The position numbers were made by a program, and so were the translations under genes. Under the pieces are notes generated by a model, which was not told the origin of the DNA, ran no database searches, and was given only the letters and a program-made list of their open reading frames with translations. DNA of 64,000 nt from Streptomyces lavendofoliae. GTDB lineage: Bacteria > Actinomycetota > Actinomycetes > Streptomycetales > Streptomycetaceae. The stretch spans positions 310,001-374,000 of the forward strand of contig NZ_BMTP01000006.1 of the NCBI RefSeq assembly GCF_014649735.1, in the 5' to 3' direction. Below, piece by piece: positions 6,219 to 14,840 of the stretch. Each line of letters opens with the position of its first letter. Position 1 is the stretch's first letter.

Positions 6219-8494
6219 CCGGGGCGTCGTCGGCGGCACCTCTCCTGGTGCCGCTCGCCGACGCGGCCGGCGCCCGGGACACCCCCCAGCCGCTCGTGGC
6301 GCACGGCTGCTGGTACCCGTCGGCCGACCCCACCGGTGAACGCGTGGCGTTCATCTGCGACCGCACGGGGGTGCCCCAGCTCTGGACCGGACCGGTGCAC
6401 GGGTCGGTCGACGGGCCTGACCTCCACCTGCTCGACGCCGACCCGGACCCGGTCACCGAAGTGGCGTGGTCGCCCGACGGGCGGTGGATCGCCTACACGG
6501 TCGCGCCCGGCGGCGGCGAGCTCACCCGGGTGCTGTGCGTGCGCCCGGACGGGACCGGCCGCCGGATCGTGGCGGGCGCGGACGCCGGCAGCTCGGCCTA
6601 CCTGGGCTGCTGGACCCGTGACGGCTCGGCCGTGGCGGTCACCGTCGCCGAACCGCCGCCCGCGCTCGGCCGGCTCGTCCGCGAGGACGCCGCCGCGCCG
6701 GAGCGGGAGGCGTTCGGGGAGCTGCCGCGGGAGCTGCCGCCCGACTGGGCCGACCGGGACGGGCAGGCCACCCTGCTGGGCGGCGCGCACCGGGGCGAGG
6801 TGGGCCCGCGGCCCGGCGGGGCGTCGCCCGACGGCGCCGCGCGGGACCGGCTCGGCGCCTACCTGGTCGACCCCGACGGGCTGGCCTCGCCCGTGCTGGT
6901 GGCCGCCGAGAGCGGCGCCGCGACGCTCCGGGTGTGCGACGTGAGCCCGGACGGCCGGCTGGCGCTGGTACGCCGCGGGCCGCGCGGACGGCGGGAGGCC
7001 GTGGTGCTGCGCACCGCCGACCTCGGAACCGGGTCGGTCCTCCGGGTGGCCGACGGTGACCCGTGGATCGGCCGGTTCTCGCCGGACGGCCGCACGGTGT
7101 GGCTGCGCAGCGACCACGAGCGCGAGTTCGCGGCGCTGCTGGCCGCCGGGCTGGACGACGAGGGCAGGCGGACCGGCCTGTCGGTGCTGGCCGAGCGGGA
7201 CGGCAGCGACCTGGAGCTGCTGGCGTTCGCCGAGGACGGGCACACCGCCGCGCTGGCCTGGAACGTGCGGGGCGCCAGCGAGTTCCAGACCCTCGGTCTC
7301 CCGGCGGCGGTACCCGTCTCCGTCGGCGGCGGCGACGCCGCCGGGGCGGCGGCGCCGTCCGGCGAGCCGGCCGGCCCGCCGGACGGAGGGAACGGGACGG
7401 CGAGGTGGAGCGGCGCGTCCGCGCCCTGGGGCGGCGGGAACGGGACCGGCCCGTTCGGCCGCGCGACCGCCTCGTGGAGCGAGGCGGCGGGGGCGGCTCC
7501 GTGGGGCGGTGCCACCGGGACCGCGCCGCCGCAGGACGTGGACCTGCCGCACGAGGTGGTCACCCGCATCGGCCGGGCCGGGCCGGGCGGGCTGGTGCTG
7601 GCCCTGTCGGGCTCGCAGCGGCGCCCCGGCGTGTGGTGGCTGCCCCGCGGCGCGGCGCCCGCGCGCACCCCGTGGTCGTCGCGGGACGAGGACGCCGTGC
7701 CCCCGGGCCGACCGGCCGTGCGTCCGGCGCCGCTGCGGCCCCGGGCGCGGGACGGACTGGTGCTGGGCGGCTGGTACTACCGGGCCCCGGGCCGCGCCGA
7801 GGGGCGTCCGGCACCCTGTGTGATCCACCTGCACGGCGGCCCCGAGGAGCAGGAGCGGCCGGTGTTCGAGCCGCTGTACCACGAGCTGACCGGGCGCGGC
7901 CTGGACGTGTTCGCCCCCGATGTGCGCGGCTCCTCCGGCTACGGGCGGTCCTTCGTGGACGCCGACCTCGGCACCGGGCGGTACGCCGCGATCGCGGACG
8001 TCGCGGACTGCGCGGCGCATGTGGTCCTGTCCGGGCGCGCCGACCCGACGCGGCTCGCGGTGATGGGCCGCTCGTACGGCGGTTACCTCACCCTCGCCTC
8101 GCTGGTGTGGCACCCGGACCTGTTCCGCACGGGCGTCGCGGTGTGCGGCATGTCCGACTTCGGGACCTTCTTCGCGGGCACGGAGCCGTGGATCGCCGAG
8201 TCGGCGGCCCACAAGTACGGCCATCCGGAGCGGGACCGGGAGCTGCTGCGCGCGCTGTCCCCGATGAGCCGCGTCGACGAACTGCGCGTCCCGCTGCTGG
8301 CGGTGCACGGCGAGCACGACACGAACGTGCCCCCGGGCGAGTCGGAACAGATCGTCCGAGCCGCCCGGGAGCGGGGGCACGCGGCGGAGCTGCTGATGCT
8401 GCGGGACGAGGGCCACGAGTTCCGCCGGGCGGACAACCGGCGGCTGTTCCGGCGCGCCGCCGCCGACTGGCTGGAACGCCATCTGACCGGCTGA
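6191..8494 (+). CDS. S9-family serine peptidase (prolyl oligopeptidase/acylaminoacyl peptidase type)
   Basis: About 767 aa. An N-terminal beta-propeller (residues 30-530) shows repeated VAWSPDGRWIAY, DVSPDGRLALV and RFSPDGRTVWL blades. The C-terminal alpha/beta hydrolase has nucleophile Ser628 in GRSYGGY, Asp710 in HGEHDTNVPP and His742 in DEGHEF. A Gly/Ala/Pro/Trp-rich insert lies around residues 380-445 and repeats short WGG and GTGP units; it looks like a flexible linker between blades. No signal peptide is seen, so probably cytoplasmic. The chosen ATG lies 28 nt inside the amidotransferase gene, so translation is likely coupled; later starts are possible because no ideal ribosome site precedes it. 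Partnership with an NAGGN-type gene suggests processing or turnover of a small peptide. Confidence 0.88.
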   Translation: MAADAQDQLTGASSAAPLLVPLADAAGARDTPQPLVAHGCWYPSADPTGERVAFICDRTGVPQLWTGPVHGSVDGPDLHLLDADPDPVTEVAWSPDGRWIAYTVAPGGGELTRVLCVRPDGTGRRIVAGADAGSSAYLGCWTRDGSAVAVTVAEPPPALGRLVREDAAAPEREAFGELPRELPPDWADRDGQATLLGGAHRGEVGPRPGGASPDGAARDRLGAYLVDPDGLASPVLVAAESGAATLRVCDVSPDGRLALVRRGPRGRREAVVLRTADLGTGSVLRVADGDPWIGRFSPDGRTVWLRSDHEREFAALLAAGLDDEGRRTGLSVLAERDGSDLELLAFAEDGHTAALAWNVRGASEFQTLGLPAAVPVSVGGGDAAGAAAPSGEPAGPPDGGNGTARWSGASAPWGGGNGTGPFGRATASWSEAAGAAPWGGATGTAPPQDVDLPHEVVTRIGRAGPGGLVLALSGSQRRPGVWWLPRGAAPARTPWSSRDEDAVPPGRPAVRPAPLRPRARDGLVLGGWYYRAPGRAEGRPAPCVIHLHGGPEEQERPVFEPLYHELTGRGLDVFAPDVRGSSGYGRSFVDADLGTGRYAAIADVADCAAHVVLSGRADPTRLAVMGRSYGGYLTLASLVWHPDLFRTGVAVCGMSDFGTFFAGTEPWIAESAAHKYGHPERDRELLRALSPMSRVDELRVPLLAVHGEHDTNVPPGESEQIVRAARERGHAAELLMLRDEGHEFRRADNRRLFRRAAADWLERHLTG

Positions 8495-8639
8495 GCGGCC
8501 GGGCCGGGGCGGGCTGGAGCGCCTCCACGGCCCGGTCGGCGACCCCGTGCGGTGACCGTCTCGTCGGCTTAAAGTGACCGGAAACGGGCAATCCGGCGCC
8601 CGCTCCGGAACCCGACCGAGACCGAGGAGGCGCGGACGC

Positions 8640-9641
8640 ATGATCCCCTCGATCGCCTCGTACGCCGTGGTCGTCCCCACCATCGGACGCCCCTGCCTCG
8701 CCGACTGCCTCACCGCCCTCGCCTCCTGCGAGGGGCCCGAGCCGAGCCGGATCCTGGTGGTGGACGACCGCCCAGGGCCGCCCGGCGACCCGCTGCCGCT
8801 CGACGCGCTCGGGCCGCTCGCGGACCGGGCCGTGGTACTGCGCAGCGGCGGACGGGGCCCGGCCGCGGCCCGCAACACCGGGATGCGCGCGGTCGACGAG
8901 CCGTGGACGGTGCTCCTCGACGACGACGTACGGGTCGGCCCGCACTGGCGCGAGCAGCTCGTCCGCGACCTGGCGGAGGCGTCCCCCGACACCGGTGGCG
9001 TGCAGGGGGTCGTCCGGGTGCCGCTGCCCGCCGACCGGCGCCCCACCGACTGGGAACGCAACACGGCGGGCCTCCAGGGTGCCCTCTGGGTCACCGCCGA
9101 CATGGCGTACCGCACCGAGGTGCTCGCGTCGGTCGGCGGCTTCGACGAGCGGTTCCCGCGGGCGTTTCGCGAGGACGCCGACCTGGCGCTGCGGGTCGTC
9201 GACGCGGGGTGGCGGATCGTCCGGGGCGAGCGGCGCACCGACCATCCGGTGCGCCCCGCCGACCCCTGGGTGTCGGTCCGGGTCCAGCGGGGCAACGCCG
9301 ACGACGCGCTGATGAGGCGGCTGCACGGCCCCGACTGGTGGGAGCGGGCCGCCGCCCCGCGCGGCCGGATCCGGCGGCACGCGGCGGTCACCGCGGCGGG
9401 CGTCGGGGGGCTGCTCCTGGCCGCCGCGGGCCGCCGCCGGGCGGCGGTGCTCGCGGCGGCGGCGTGGGCGCTGGGGACCGCCGAGTTCACCCGGGCGCGG
9501 ATCGCGCCCGGCCCCCGGACGCCGAACGAGATCGTGACGATGGCCGCGACGAGCGCGGTGATCCCCGCCGTCGCCGTCTGGCACCGGCTCTCCGGGGAAG
9601 TGCGCCACCGGTCGGCCGGGGCCTGGGACGGCGTCCTGTGA
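8640..9641 (+). CDS. Family 2 glycosyltransferase
   Basis: 333-aa GT-A fold transferase. YAVVVPTIGRPCL opens the nucleotide-binding domain, LLDDDVRVG is the metal-binding DXD motif, and FREDADLALRV matches the ED motif of GT2 acceptor regions. The C-terminal third contains two hydrophobic stretches (about residues 245-285 and 300-318) that could anchor it in the membrane. A GAGGAGG ribosome site sits 10 bases before the ATG. It overlaps the next gene by four bases (GTGA) and heads a five-gene translationally coupled run that includes a heptose-phosphate phosphatase and two GT9 genes. I infer a role in building a surface or secreted heptose-containing glycan; sugar donor unknown. Confidence 0.88.
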   Translation: MIPSIASYAVVVPTIGRPCLADCLTALASCEGPEPSRILVVDDRPGPPGDPLPLDALGPLADRAVVLRSGGRGPAAARNTGMRAVDEPWTVLLDDDVRVGPHWREQLVRDLAEASPDTGGVQGVVRVPLPADRRPTDWERNTAGLQGALWVTADMAYRTEVLASVGGFDERFPRAFREDADLALRVVDAGWRIVRGERRTDHPVRPADPWVSVRVQRGNADDALMRRLHGPDWWERAAAPRGRIRRHAAVTAAGVGGLLLAAAGRRRAAVLAAAAWALGTAEFTRARIAPGPRTPNEIVTMAATSAVIPAVAVWHRLSGEVRHRSAGAWDGVL

Positions 9642-10237
9642 CGCGCCCGGCGGCGGTGCTGTTCGACCGGGACGACACCCTCGTCGAGGACGTCCCCTAC
9701 AACGGCGACCCGGACCGGGTCCGGCCCATGCCCGGCGCCGCCGGGGCGGTGCGCCTGCTGCGGGAGCGCGGGATCCGCACGGCGGTGGTGTCCAACCAGT
9801 CGGGCATCGGGCGCGGACTGCTGACCGAGGCGCAGGTGCGGGCGGTCAACGCGCGGGTGGACGCGCTGCTGGGGCCGTTCGACGTGTGGGCGTACTGCCC
9901 GCACGCCCCCGGTGACGGCTGCGGCTGCCGCAAGCCCGCGCCGGGCCTGGTGACGGAGGCGGCCCGGCTGCTGGGCGTACGGCCCGAGGACTGCGTCCTG
10001 ATCGGCGACATCGGCGCGGACATGGGCGCGGCGCTGGCCGCCGGGGCGCGCGGTGTGCTGGTCCCCACCGCACGGACCCTGCCGGAGGAGGTGACGGCCG
10101 CGCCGGTGGTCTGCGCGGACCTGCTCGGCGCGGTGCGGCACGTGCTCCTCGACGAGCCCCGCGCGGCGGCCGGCGGTCGGGCGGGCCACTCCGTCACGGC
10201 GGGCGACCGGGCGGCGGGGTCCGGGAGGCGGGGATGA
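9638..10237 (+). CDS. gmhB: HAD phosphatase, D-glycero-D-manno-heptose bisphosphate phosphatase-like
   Basis: 199-aa HAD-superfamily phosphatase of the histidinol-phosphatase/GmhB type. The nucleophile motif is FDRDDT (Asp10, Asp12; GmhB normally has DRDGT), followed by SNQSGIGRG (motif II). The zinc loop CPHAPGDGCGC contributes Cys87, His89, Cys95 and Cys97, the ligand set of GmhB. In the ADP-heptose pathway this enzyme removes the C7 phosphate from heptose 1,7-bisphosphate. The start is GTG overlapping the previous stop; the stop overlaps the next ATG. gmhA and hldE homologues about 10 kb downstream complete the pathway. A histidinol-phosphate phosphatase is the main alternative, but no his genes are present. 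Confidence 0.85.
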   Translation: MTRPAAVLFDRDDTLVEDVPYNGDPDRVRPMPGAAGAVRLLRERGIRTAVVSNQSGIGRGLLTEAQVRAVNARVDALLGPFDVWAYCPHAPGDGCGCRKPAPGLVTEAARLLGVRPEDCVLIGDIGADMGAALAAGARGVLVPTARTLPEEVTAAPVVCADLLGAVRHVLLDEPRAAAGGRAGHSVTAGDRAAGSGRRG

Positions 10238-11241
10238 GGGCCGTGGTCGTACGCCTCGACAGCTTCGGGGACGTCCTGCTCGCCGGGCCGGCCGTACGGG
10301 CGGTCGCCGGCCGGGCGGACCGGGTGACCCTGCTGTGCGGGCCGCGCGGCGCTCCGGCCGGGCGGCTGCTGCCGGGCGTGGACGAGGTCATGGTGTGGGA
10401 CGCCCCCTGGGTGGGGTTCAGCCCGCCGCCCGTGGAGCGCGCCGGCATCGACCGGCTGGTCGACCGGGTCGCCGCCGTCGGCGCGGACGCCGCGCTGGTC
10501 CTCACCTCGTTCCACCAGAGCCCGCTCCCCGCCGCGCTGCTGCTGCGCATGGCGGGGATCGGGCACATCGCCGCCGACAGCGTCGACGCCCCCGGCTCGC
10601 TCCTGGACGTCCGCCACCACAGGGCGCCGGACGCCCATGAGGCGCGGGCCGCCCTGGACCTCGCCGAGGCTGCCGGGTTCCCCCTCCCGCCGGGCGACGA
10701 CGGGCGGCTGCGCGTGCGGCACGCGCCGGGCGCGCCGGATCTGACCGGGCCGGGGCCGTACGTGGTGGTCCACCCGGGCGCGAGCGTGGCGGCCCGGCGG
10801 TGGAGCCCCGAGCGGTGCGTCCAGGCGGTACGGCTGCTGGCCGGCGCGGGACACCGGGTCGTCGTCACGGGCGGGCCCGACGAGCGGGAGCTGACCGCGC
10901 TGGTCGCGGGCCGGGACGGGCTGGACCTGGGCGGCCGGACGGAGCCGTCGGACCTGGCCGCGGTGCTCGCGGCGGCCGGTGCGGTGGTGGTCGGCAACAC
11001 CGGCCCGGCGCACCTCGCGGCGGCCGTCGGCACCCCGATCGTGTCGTTGTTCTCGCCGGTCGTCCCCGCCGGGCGCTGGGGGCCGTACGGCGTCCCGCAC
11101 GTGCTGCTGGGCGACCAGCGGGCGCCGTGCGCGGACACCAGGGCCCGGCAGTGCCCGGTGCCGGGGCACCCCTGCCTGGACGAGGTGACGGCCGAGGACG
11201 TGGTGGCGGCGGTGGAGAAGCTGCTGGAGGGCGGCGCGTGA
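10234..11241 (+). CDS. GT9 glycosyltransferase (heptosyltransferase-like), first copy
   Basis: 335-aa GT-B enzyme of family 9, the family of LPS ADP-heptose:heptosyltransferases. RLDSFGDVLLAGPAVRA at the N-terminus is the acceptor-side signature, VVHPGASVAARRWSPE and the GNTGPAHLAAAVGTP motif form the nucleotide-sugar site. The C-terminus ends with a cysteine-bearing segment (CADTRARQCPVPGHPCLDEV) of the kind seen after the GT9 core. It is coupled to neighbours on both sides by four-base overlaps. With ADP-heptose genes in the same region, transfer of heptose is the straightforward inference; a different ADP- or GDP-sugar is possible. Confidence 0.88.
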   Translation: MRAVVVRLDSFGDVLLAGPAVRAVAGRADRVTLLCGPRGAPAGRLLPGVDEVMVWDAPWVGFSPPPVERAGIDRLVDRVAAVGADAALVLTSFHQSPLPAALLLRMAGIGHIAADSVDAPGSLLDVRHHRAPDAHEARAALDLAEAAGFPLPPGDDGRLRVRHAPGAPDLTGPGPYVVVHPGASVAARRWSPERCVQAVRLLAGAGHRVVVTGGPDERELTALVAGRDGLDLGGRTEPSDLAAVLAAAGAVVVGNTGPAHLAAAVGTPIVSLFSPVVPAGRWGPYGVPHVLLGDQRAPCADTRARQCPVPGHPCLDEVTAEDVVAAVEKLLEGGA

Positions 11242-12236
11242 GGCCGCGGGTGCTCGTGCTGCGGGCGCTCGGGCTGGGCGACCTGCTGGCGGGGATCCCC
11301 GCGCTGCGGGCCCTTCGTCGCGCGTTCCCGGCGTACGAGATCGTCCTCGCCGCGCCGGAGCAGCTGGCGGCGCCGGCGGCGGCGTCCGGGGCGGTCGACC
11401 GGCTGCTGCCGGCCTCGGCGCCCGGCCGGGCCGTACCGGCGCGGCTGGACTGGCCGGGGCCGTCGCCGGACGTGGCGGTCGACCTGCACGGCAACGGGCC
11501 GCCGAGTCACCGGCTCCTGCAACGGCTGCGGCCCGGCCGGCTGCTGGCGTTCGCGCACCCGGGCACGCCGGAGATCGCGGGGCCCGCGTGGACGGCCGAC
11601 GAGCACGAGCGGGTCCGCTGGTGCCGGCTCCTGGAGTGGTATGGCATCCCGGCCGACCCCGGCGACGTGCGGCTCCCGGCGCCGGGTGTCCCGTCCGCGG
11701 CGCCGGGCGCGGTCGTGGTGCACCCGGGCGCCGACTCAGGGGCGCGGCGCTGGCCCGCGGAGCGGTACGCGGCGGTGGTGCGGGGACTGCGGCGGCGGGG
11801 CCACCGGGTGGTGCTGACCGGCGGGCCGGGCGAGGACGCCCTGCTCGACCGGGTGCTGGCCGTGGCCAGGCGCCCGGACGGGGACGCCTCGGGACCGCCC
11901 GGGGCGGCGGACGACGACGGGGGCCTGCGCGCCTTCCGGGGCGGCCTGCCCTTCGACCGGCTGGGCGCCCTGCTCGCCCAGGCCACCGCAGTGGTCAGCG
12001 GCGACACCGGGATCGCCCACCTGGCCGTGGCGTACGGGACGCCGTCGGTGACCCTCTTCGGTCCGGTTTCACCCCGATTGTGGGGGCCTCCGCCGGGTAC
12101 GCGGCACGTGGCGCTGTGGCACCCGGGTCCTCCCGGTGACCCGCACGGGCAGGAGCCGGACCCCCAGCTGCTGCGCATCGGGCCGGAGGACGTCCTCAAG
12201 GCCCTGCTCGACCATCCGGAGGTGCCGCGGCCGTGA
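11238..12236 (+). CDS. GT9 glycosyltransferase (heptosyltransferase-like), second copy
   Basis: 332-aa paralogue of the preceding gene. It has LRALGLGDLLAGIPALRAL, VVHPGADSGARRWPAE and SGDTGIAHLAVAYGTPS. The last motif replaces GNTGP of the first copy, so the two probably use different acceptors or donors. GTG start overlapping the upstream stop; the end overlaps the next GTG. A Gly/Asp-rich loop around residues 208-228 is not typical of the family. Adjacent GT9 pairs in Gram-negatives add successive heptoses; here I infer sequential addition to an actinomycete glycan. Confidence 0.87.
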   Translation: MRPRVLVLRALGLGDLLAGIPALRALRRAFPAYEIVLAAPEQLAAPAAASGAVDRLLPASAPGRAVPARLDWPGPSPDVAVDLHGNGPPSHRLLQRLRPGRLLAFAHPGTPEIAGPAWTADEHERVRWCRLLEWYGIPADPGDVRLPAPGVPSAAPGAVVVHPGADSGARRWPAERYAAVVRGLRRRGHRVVLTGGPGEDALLDRVLAVARRPDGDASGPPGAADDDGGLRAFRGGLPFDRLGALLAQATAVVSGDTGIAHLAVAYGTPSVTLFGPVSPRLWGPPPGTRHVALWHPGPPGDPHGQEPDPQLLRIGPEDVLKALLDHPEVPRP

Positions 12237-13141
12237 CCAGCCCCGAGACCGGCGACGGTCGTACCAGCGTCGTCGTGATCACCCACAACCGGTGCGGGCA
12301 GCTGCTGGACACGCTGGGCCGCCTCGCGGCGCTGCCCGAGCGCCCGCCGGTGATCGTCGTCGACAACGCCTCGGCGGACGGCACGCCCGACGCGGTCGCC
12401 GCGCGCCACCCCTGCGTGACGGTGCTGCCCGCGGGACGCAACCTCGGAGCGGCGGGCCGCACCCTCGGCGTACGGAACGCCCGGACGCCGTACGTGGCGT
12501 TCAGCGACGACGACTCGTGGTGGGAGCCGGGAGCCCTGGCCCGCGCGGCGGACCTGCTGGACCGCCACCCTCGGCTGGGGCTGCTCGCCGCCCGCGTACG
12601 GGTCGGGCCGGACGGGGGGCCCGACCCGCTCGACGACCTGCTCGCCGCCTCCCCGCTCGACCCCGCCCCCGACCTGCCGGGGCCGCCGGTGCTGGGCTTC
12701 CTCGCCTGCGCCGCCGTCGCCCGGCGGGAGGCGTACCTCGAAGCGGGCGGGTACCACCCGGTCTTCTTCGTGGGCGGTGAGGAGACGCTGCTCGCGTACG
12801 ACCTGACCGCCCGCGGCTGGGGGGTGTGCCACTCCCCCGGCGTCGTGGCCGTGCACAGCCCGCTCGGCGGGGTGCGGCCGGGCCGGGCCGCCGTCCAGCT
12901 GCGCAACGCCGCGCTCACCGCGTGGCTGCGCCGCCCCCTGGCCGTGGCACTGCGGCACACCCGCGGGCTAGCCGAGCGGGCGCGCCGGGAACCCGAGGCC
13001 AGGGCGGCACTGTACGGGCTGCTGGGGCGGCTGCCCGTCGCGCTGCGGGACCGCCGCCCGCTGCCGGCGGCCGTGGAGGCGGCGGCCCGCCGCCTGGACG
13101 GCGACCGGACCGCCGGGGAAACGGAAGGAGCGGTGCTGTGA
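12233..13141 (+). CDS. Family 2 glycosyltransferase
   Basis: 302-aa GT-A transferase: [16 protein letters not shown] at the start, NASADGTPD as nucleotide contact, [11 protein letters not shown] as DXD motif. [18 protein letters not shown] matches the acceptor-side motif of rhamnosyl/galactosyl GT2 enzymes. The last 80 residues are Arg-rich and helical. GTG start overlapping the GT9 stop. It is the last securely coupled gene of the 8640-13141 run. Donor and acceptor cannot be assigned. Confidence 0.87.
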   Translation: MTSPETGDGRTSVVVITHNRCGQLLDTLGRLAALPERPPVIVVDNASADGTPDAVAARHPCVTVLPAGRNLGAAGRTLGVRNARTPYVAFSDDDSWWEPGALARAADLLDRHPRLGLLAARVRVGPDGGPDPLDDLLAASPLDPAPDLPGPPVLGFLACAAVARREAYLEAGGYHPVFFVGGEETLLAYDLTARGWGVCHSPGVVAVHSPLGGVRPGRAAVQLRNAALTAWLRRPLAVALRHTRGLAERARREPEARAALYGLLGRLPVALRDRRPLPAAVEAAARRLDGDRTAGETEGAVL

Positions 13142-13269
13142 CGGCTCCCCGTACGATCGCCGCGGCCCCCGCTGTCGCTGTCGCCGTCCGCGCGCTCGCG
13201 ACCGGCGCCGGCGCCGTGACCCGCTTCATCGCCGTGACCCGCGCCGTCCCCGGCGACCCGACGAGCTGA
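13138..13269 (+). CDS. Possible 43-aa Ala/Val-rich peptide
   Basis: Short frame beginning with GTG that overlaps the GT2 stop by four bases, behind GGAAGGAG at 13123-13130 (7-base spacing). The product would be an Ala/Val/Arg-rich, weakly hydrophobic peptide with no recognisable motif. The coupling and ribosome site argue for translation; the composition is what random high-GC sequence gives. I rate it as doubtful. Confidence 0.3.
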   Translation: MTAPRTIAAAPAVAVAVRALATGAGAVTRFIAVTRAVPGDPTS

Positions 13270-13283
13270 CCAGGCGAACGACC

Positions 13284-14420
13284 ATGTCCGATTCATCCGA
13301 TCGCGCAGAGGGTACCCGGAGCGACATGATCACCATTGGGGTCGAGGAAGAGTATCTGCTGCTCGATCCGGACACGTGCCTCCCGGTTCCGCTCGCGGAC
13401 CAGGTGCGCGCGGCAGCCGGTCTGGAGCCGATCGTCGAGGACGCCGAGGTCCAGTCGGAGCTGCTGCAGGCCCAGGTGGAGGTCGCGACACCCGTGTGCA
13501 CCGACCTGGAGGAGGCCGGCGGCCATCTGCTGCGGCTGCGCCACGCGCTCGGCACGGCGGCGGAGAAGAACGGCTGCCGGATCGCCGCCTGCGCCACCGC
13601 CCCGTACCGGGACCTGGCGCCGGTGCCGGTCACCCGGAAGGCCCGTTACCTCGCGATGCGGTCCCAGGCGCCGCAGCTGGTGGCCGAACAGCTCGTCAAC
13701 GGCATGCACGTGCACGCCGCCGTGCCGGACCGCGAGATGGGCGTCGCCGTCCTGAGCCGTATCCGGGTGTGGCTGCCGGTGCTGGTCGCCATGTCGGCCA
13801 ACTCGCCCCTGTGGGACGGCAAGGACACCGGCTTCGCCAGCTGGCGCACGGTGATCTTCGGGCGCTGGCCGGTCAGCGGCCCGCCGCCCTGCTTCACCTC
13901 GCTGGAGGACCACGAGAGCCGCGTGAGGACACTGCTGGACACCGGCATCATCACCGACACCGGCCAGCTGTACTGGCAGGCCCGGCTGTCCGACAAGTAC
14001 CCGACCGTCGAGGTGCGCTGCGCGGACGTGCAGCTGCGGGCCGACACGGCGGTCATGTTCGCCGGGATCGTCCGCGGCCTGATCGCCACGGCCATACGGG
14101 AGGAGAAGGCGGGTCTGCCCCTGCCCCAGTGCCCGCCCGAGCTGCTCCAGGCGTCCAACTGGCACGCCGCCCGGCACGGCCTGAGCGGCCTGCTGGTCGA
14201 CCCGGACGGCAGGGCGCGCCGGGCCGGTGACGTGCTGGTCATGCTGCTGGACCATGTGACCCCCGCGCTGGACGAGGCCGGCGACACCCGTGAGGTGACC
14301 TCGCTGATCCACCGGCTGCTCCAGCAGGGCACCCCCGCCGACCAGCAGCGCCGCGCCCTCGCGGAGGGCGGCCTGCCGGCCCTGGCGGAACTGATCATCA
14401 GCGAGACCGTCGCTCCCTGA
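13284..14420 (+). CDS. Carboxylate-amine ligase, YbdK/GCS2 family
   Basis: 378-aa ATP-dependent ligase of the glutamate-cysteine ligase 2 superfamily. [14 protein letters not shown] is the hallmark N-terminus, [11 protein letters not shown] and [20 protein letters not shown] are core metal/ATP-site segments, and [14 protein letters not shown] is the conserved strand near residue 247. Members join an amine to a carboxylate such as glutamate gamma-carboxyl; YbdK itself has weak glutamate-cysteine ligase activity. The start is uncertain: ATG 13284 gives extra N-terminal residues, ATG 13326 (GGAG four bases before) begins right at the conserved core. It lies between two blocks of glycosyltransferase genes, so its substrate might be an amino sugar or peptide on the same glycan; that is inference. 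Confidence 0.87.
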   Translation: MSDSSDRAEGTRSDMITIGVEEEYLLLDPDTCLPVPLADQVRAAAGLEPIVEDAEVQSELLQAQVEVATPVCTDLEEAGGHLLRLRHALGTAAEKNGCRIAACATAPYRDLAPVPVTRKARYLAMRSQAPQLVAEQLVNGMHVHAAVPDREMGVAVLSRIRVWLPVLVAMSANSPLWDGKDTGFASWRTVIFGRWPVSGPPPCFTSLEDHESRVRTLLDTGIITDTGQLYWQARLSDKYPTVEVRCADVQLRADTAVMFAGIVRGLIATAIREEKAGLPLPQCPPELLQASNWHAARHGLSGLLVDPDGRARRAGDVLVMLLDHVTPALDEAGDTREVTSLIHRLLQQGTPADQQRRALAEGGLPALAELIISETVAP

Positions 14421-14840
14421 CCGGGCGCTCGCCCGCCGGCGTCCGGCCCGGGTGGGTCCGGCCCGGGTGGCTCCGGCCCGGGTGGCTCCGGCCCGGGGCC
14501 ACCCGCCCCCCCCGGCGGCCGGCACCGCAGGCCGCCCGGTCCGGACACCGGCGCGTCGTACCCCTCGCACGGCTCCTCCCCCGCCGACCCCCCGCGCGTC
14601 CTCACCGCGCCTCCGGCCCGCCCGCTCCCCCGCCGGCACGCCTTCCGCGGCGGCCGGGGAGATCGCGGAGCGCCCGCCGGACGCACCGGCCCGCGGGCCC
14701 CTCACCTTGGGTGACCACTCCAACGGACCAGACCACCGCGCCCCCGGTGCCCGTTCGGCCCAGCCTGGTCGCAGGTGCAAGGGGCACTCGGCCGCCGTTC
14801 GCGTAGGCACCGCGTTCCGCGCCCGTCCGGAGGAGACCGC
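14421..14840. repeat. Spacer with a 15-bp tandem repeat (14441-14500)
   Basis: A 420-base stretch without a convincing gene. From 14441 it holds about four tandem copies of a 15-bp unit (GTCCGGCCCGGGTGG, with CTCC replacing GTCC in later copies). The rest is low-complexity C-rich sequence up to the GGAGGAG ribosome site at 14829-14835 of the next gene. Confidence 0.7.

Noticed and set aside
5570..10189. A 1539-codon open frame on the minus strand opposite the amidotransferase, peptidase and glycosyltransferase genes
   Set aside because: Composition is Arg/Gly/Pro-rich without motifs, typical of antisense frames in high-GC DNA; the plus-strand genes have clear family motifs and coupled starts.
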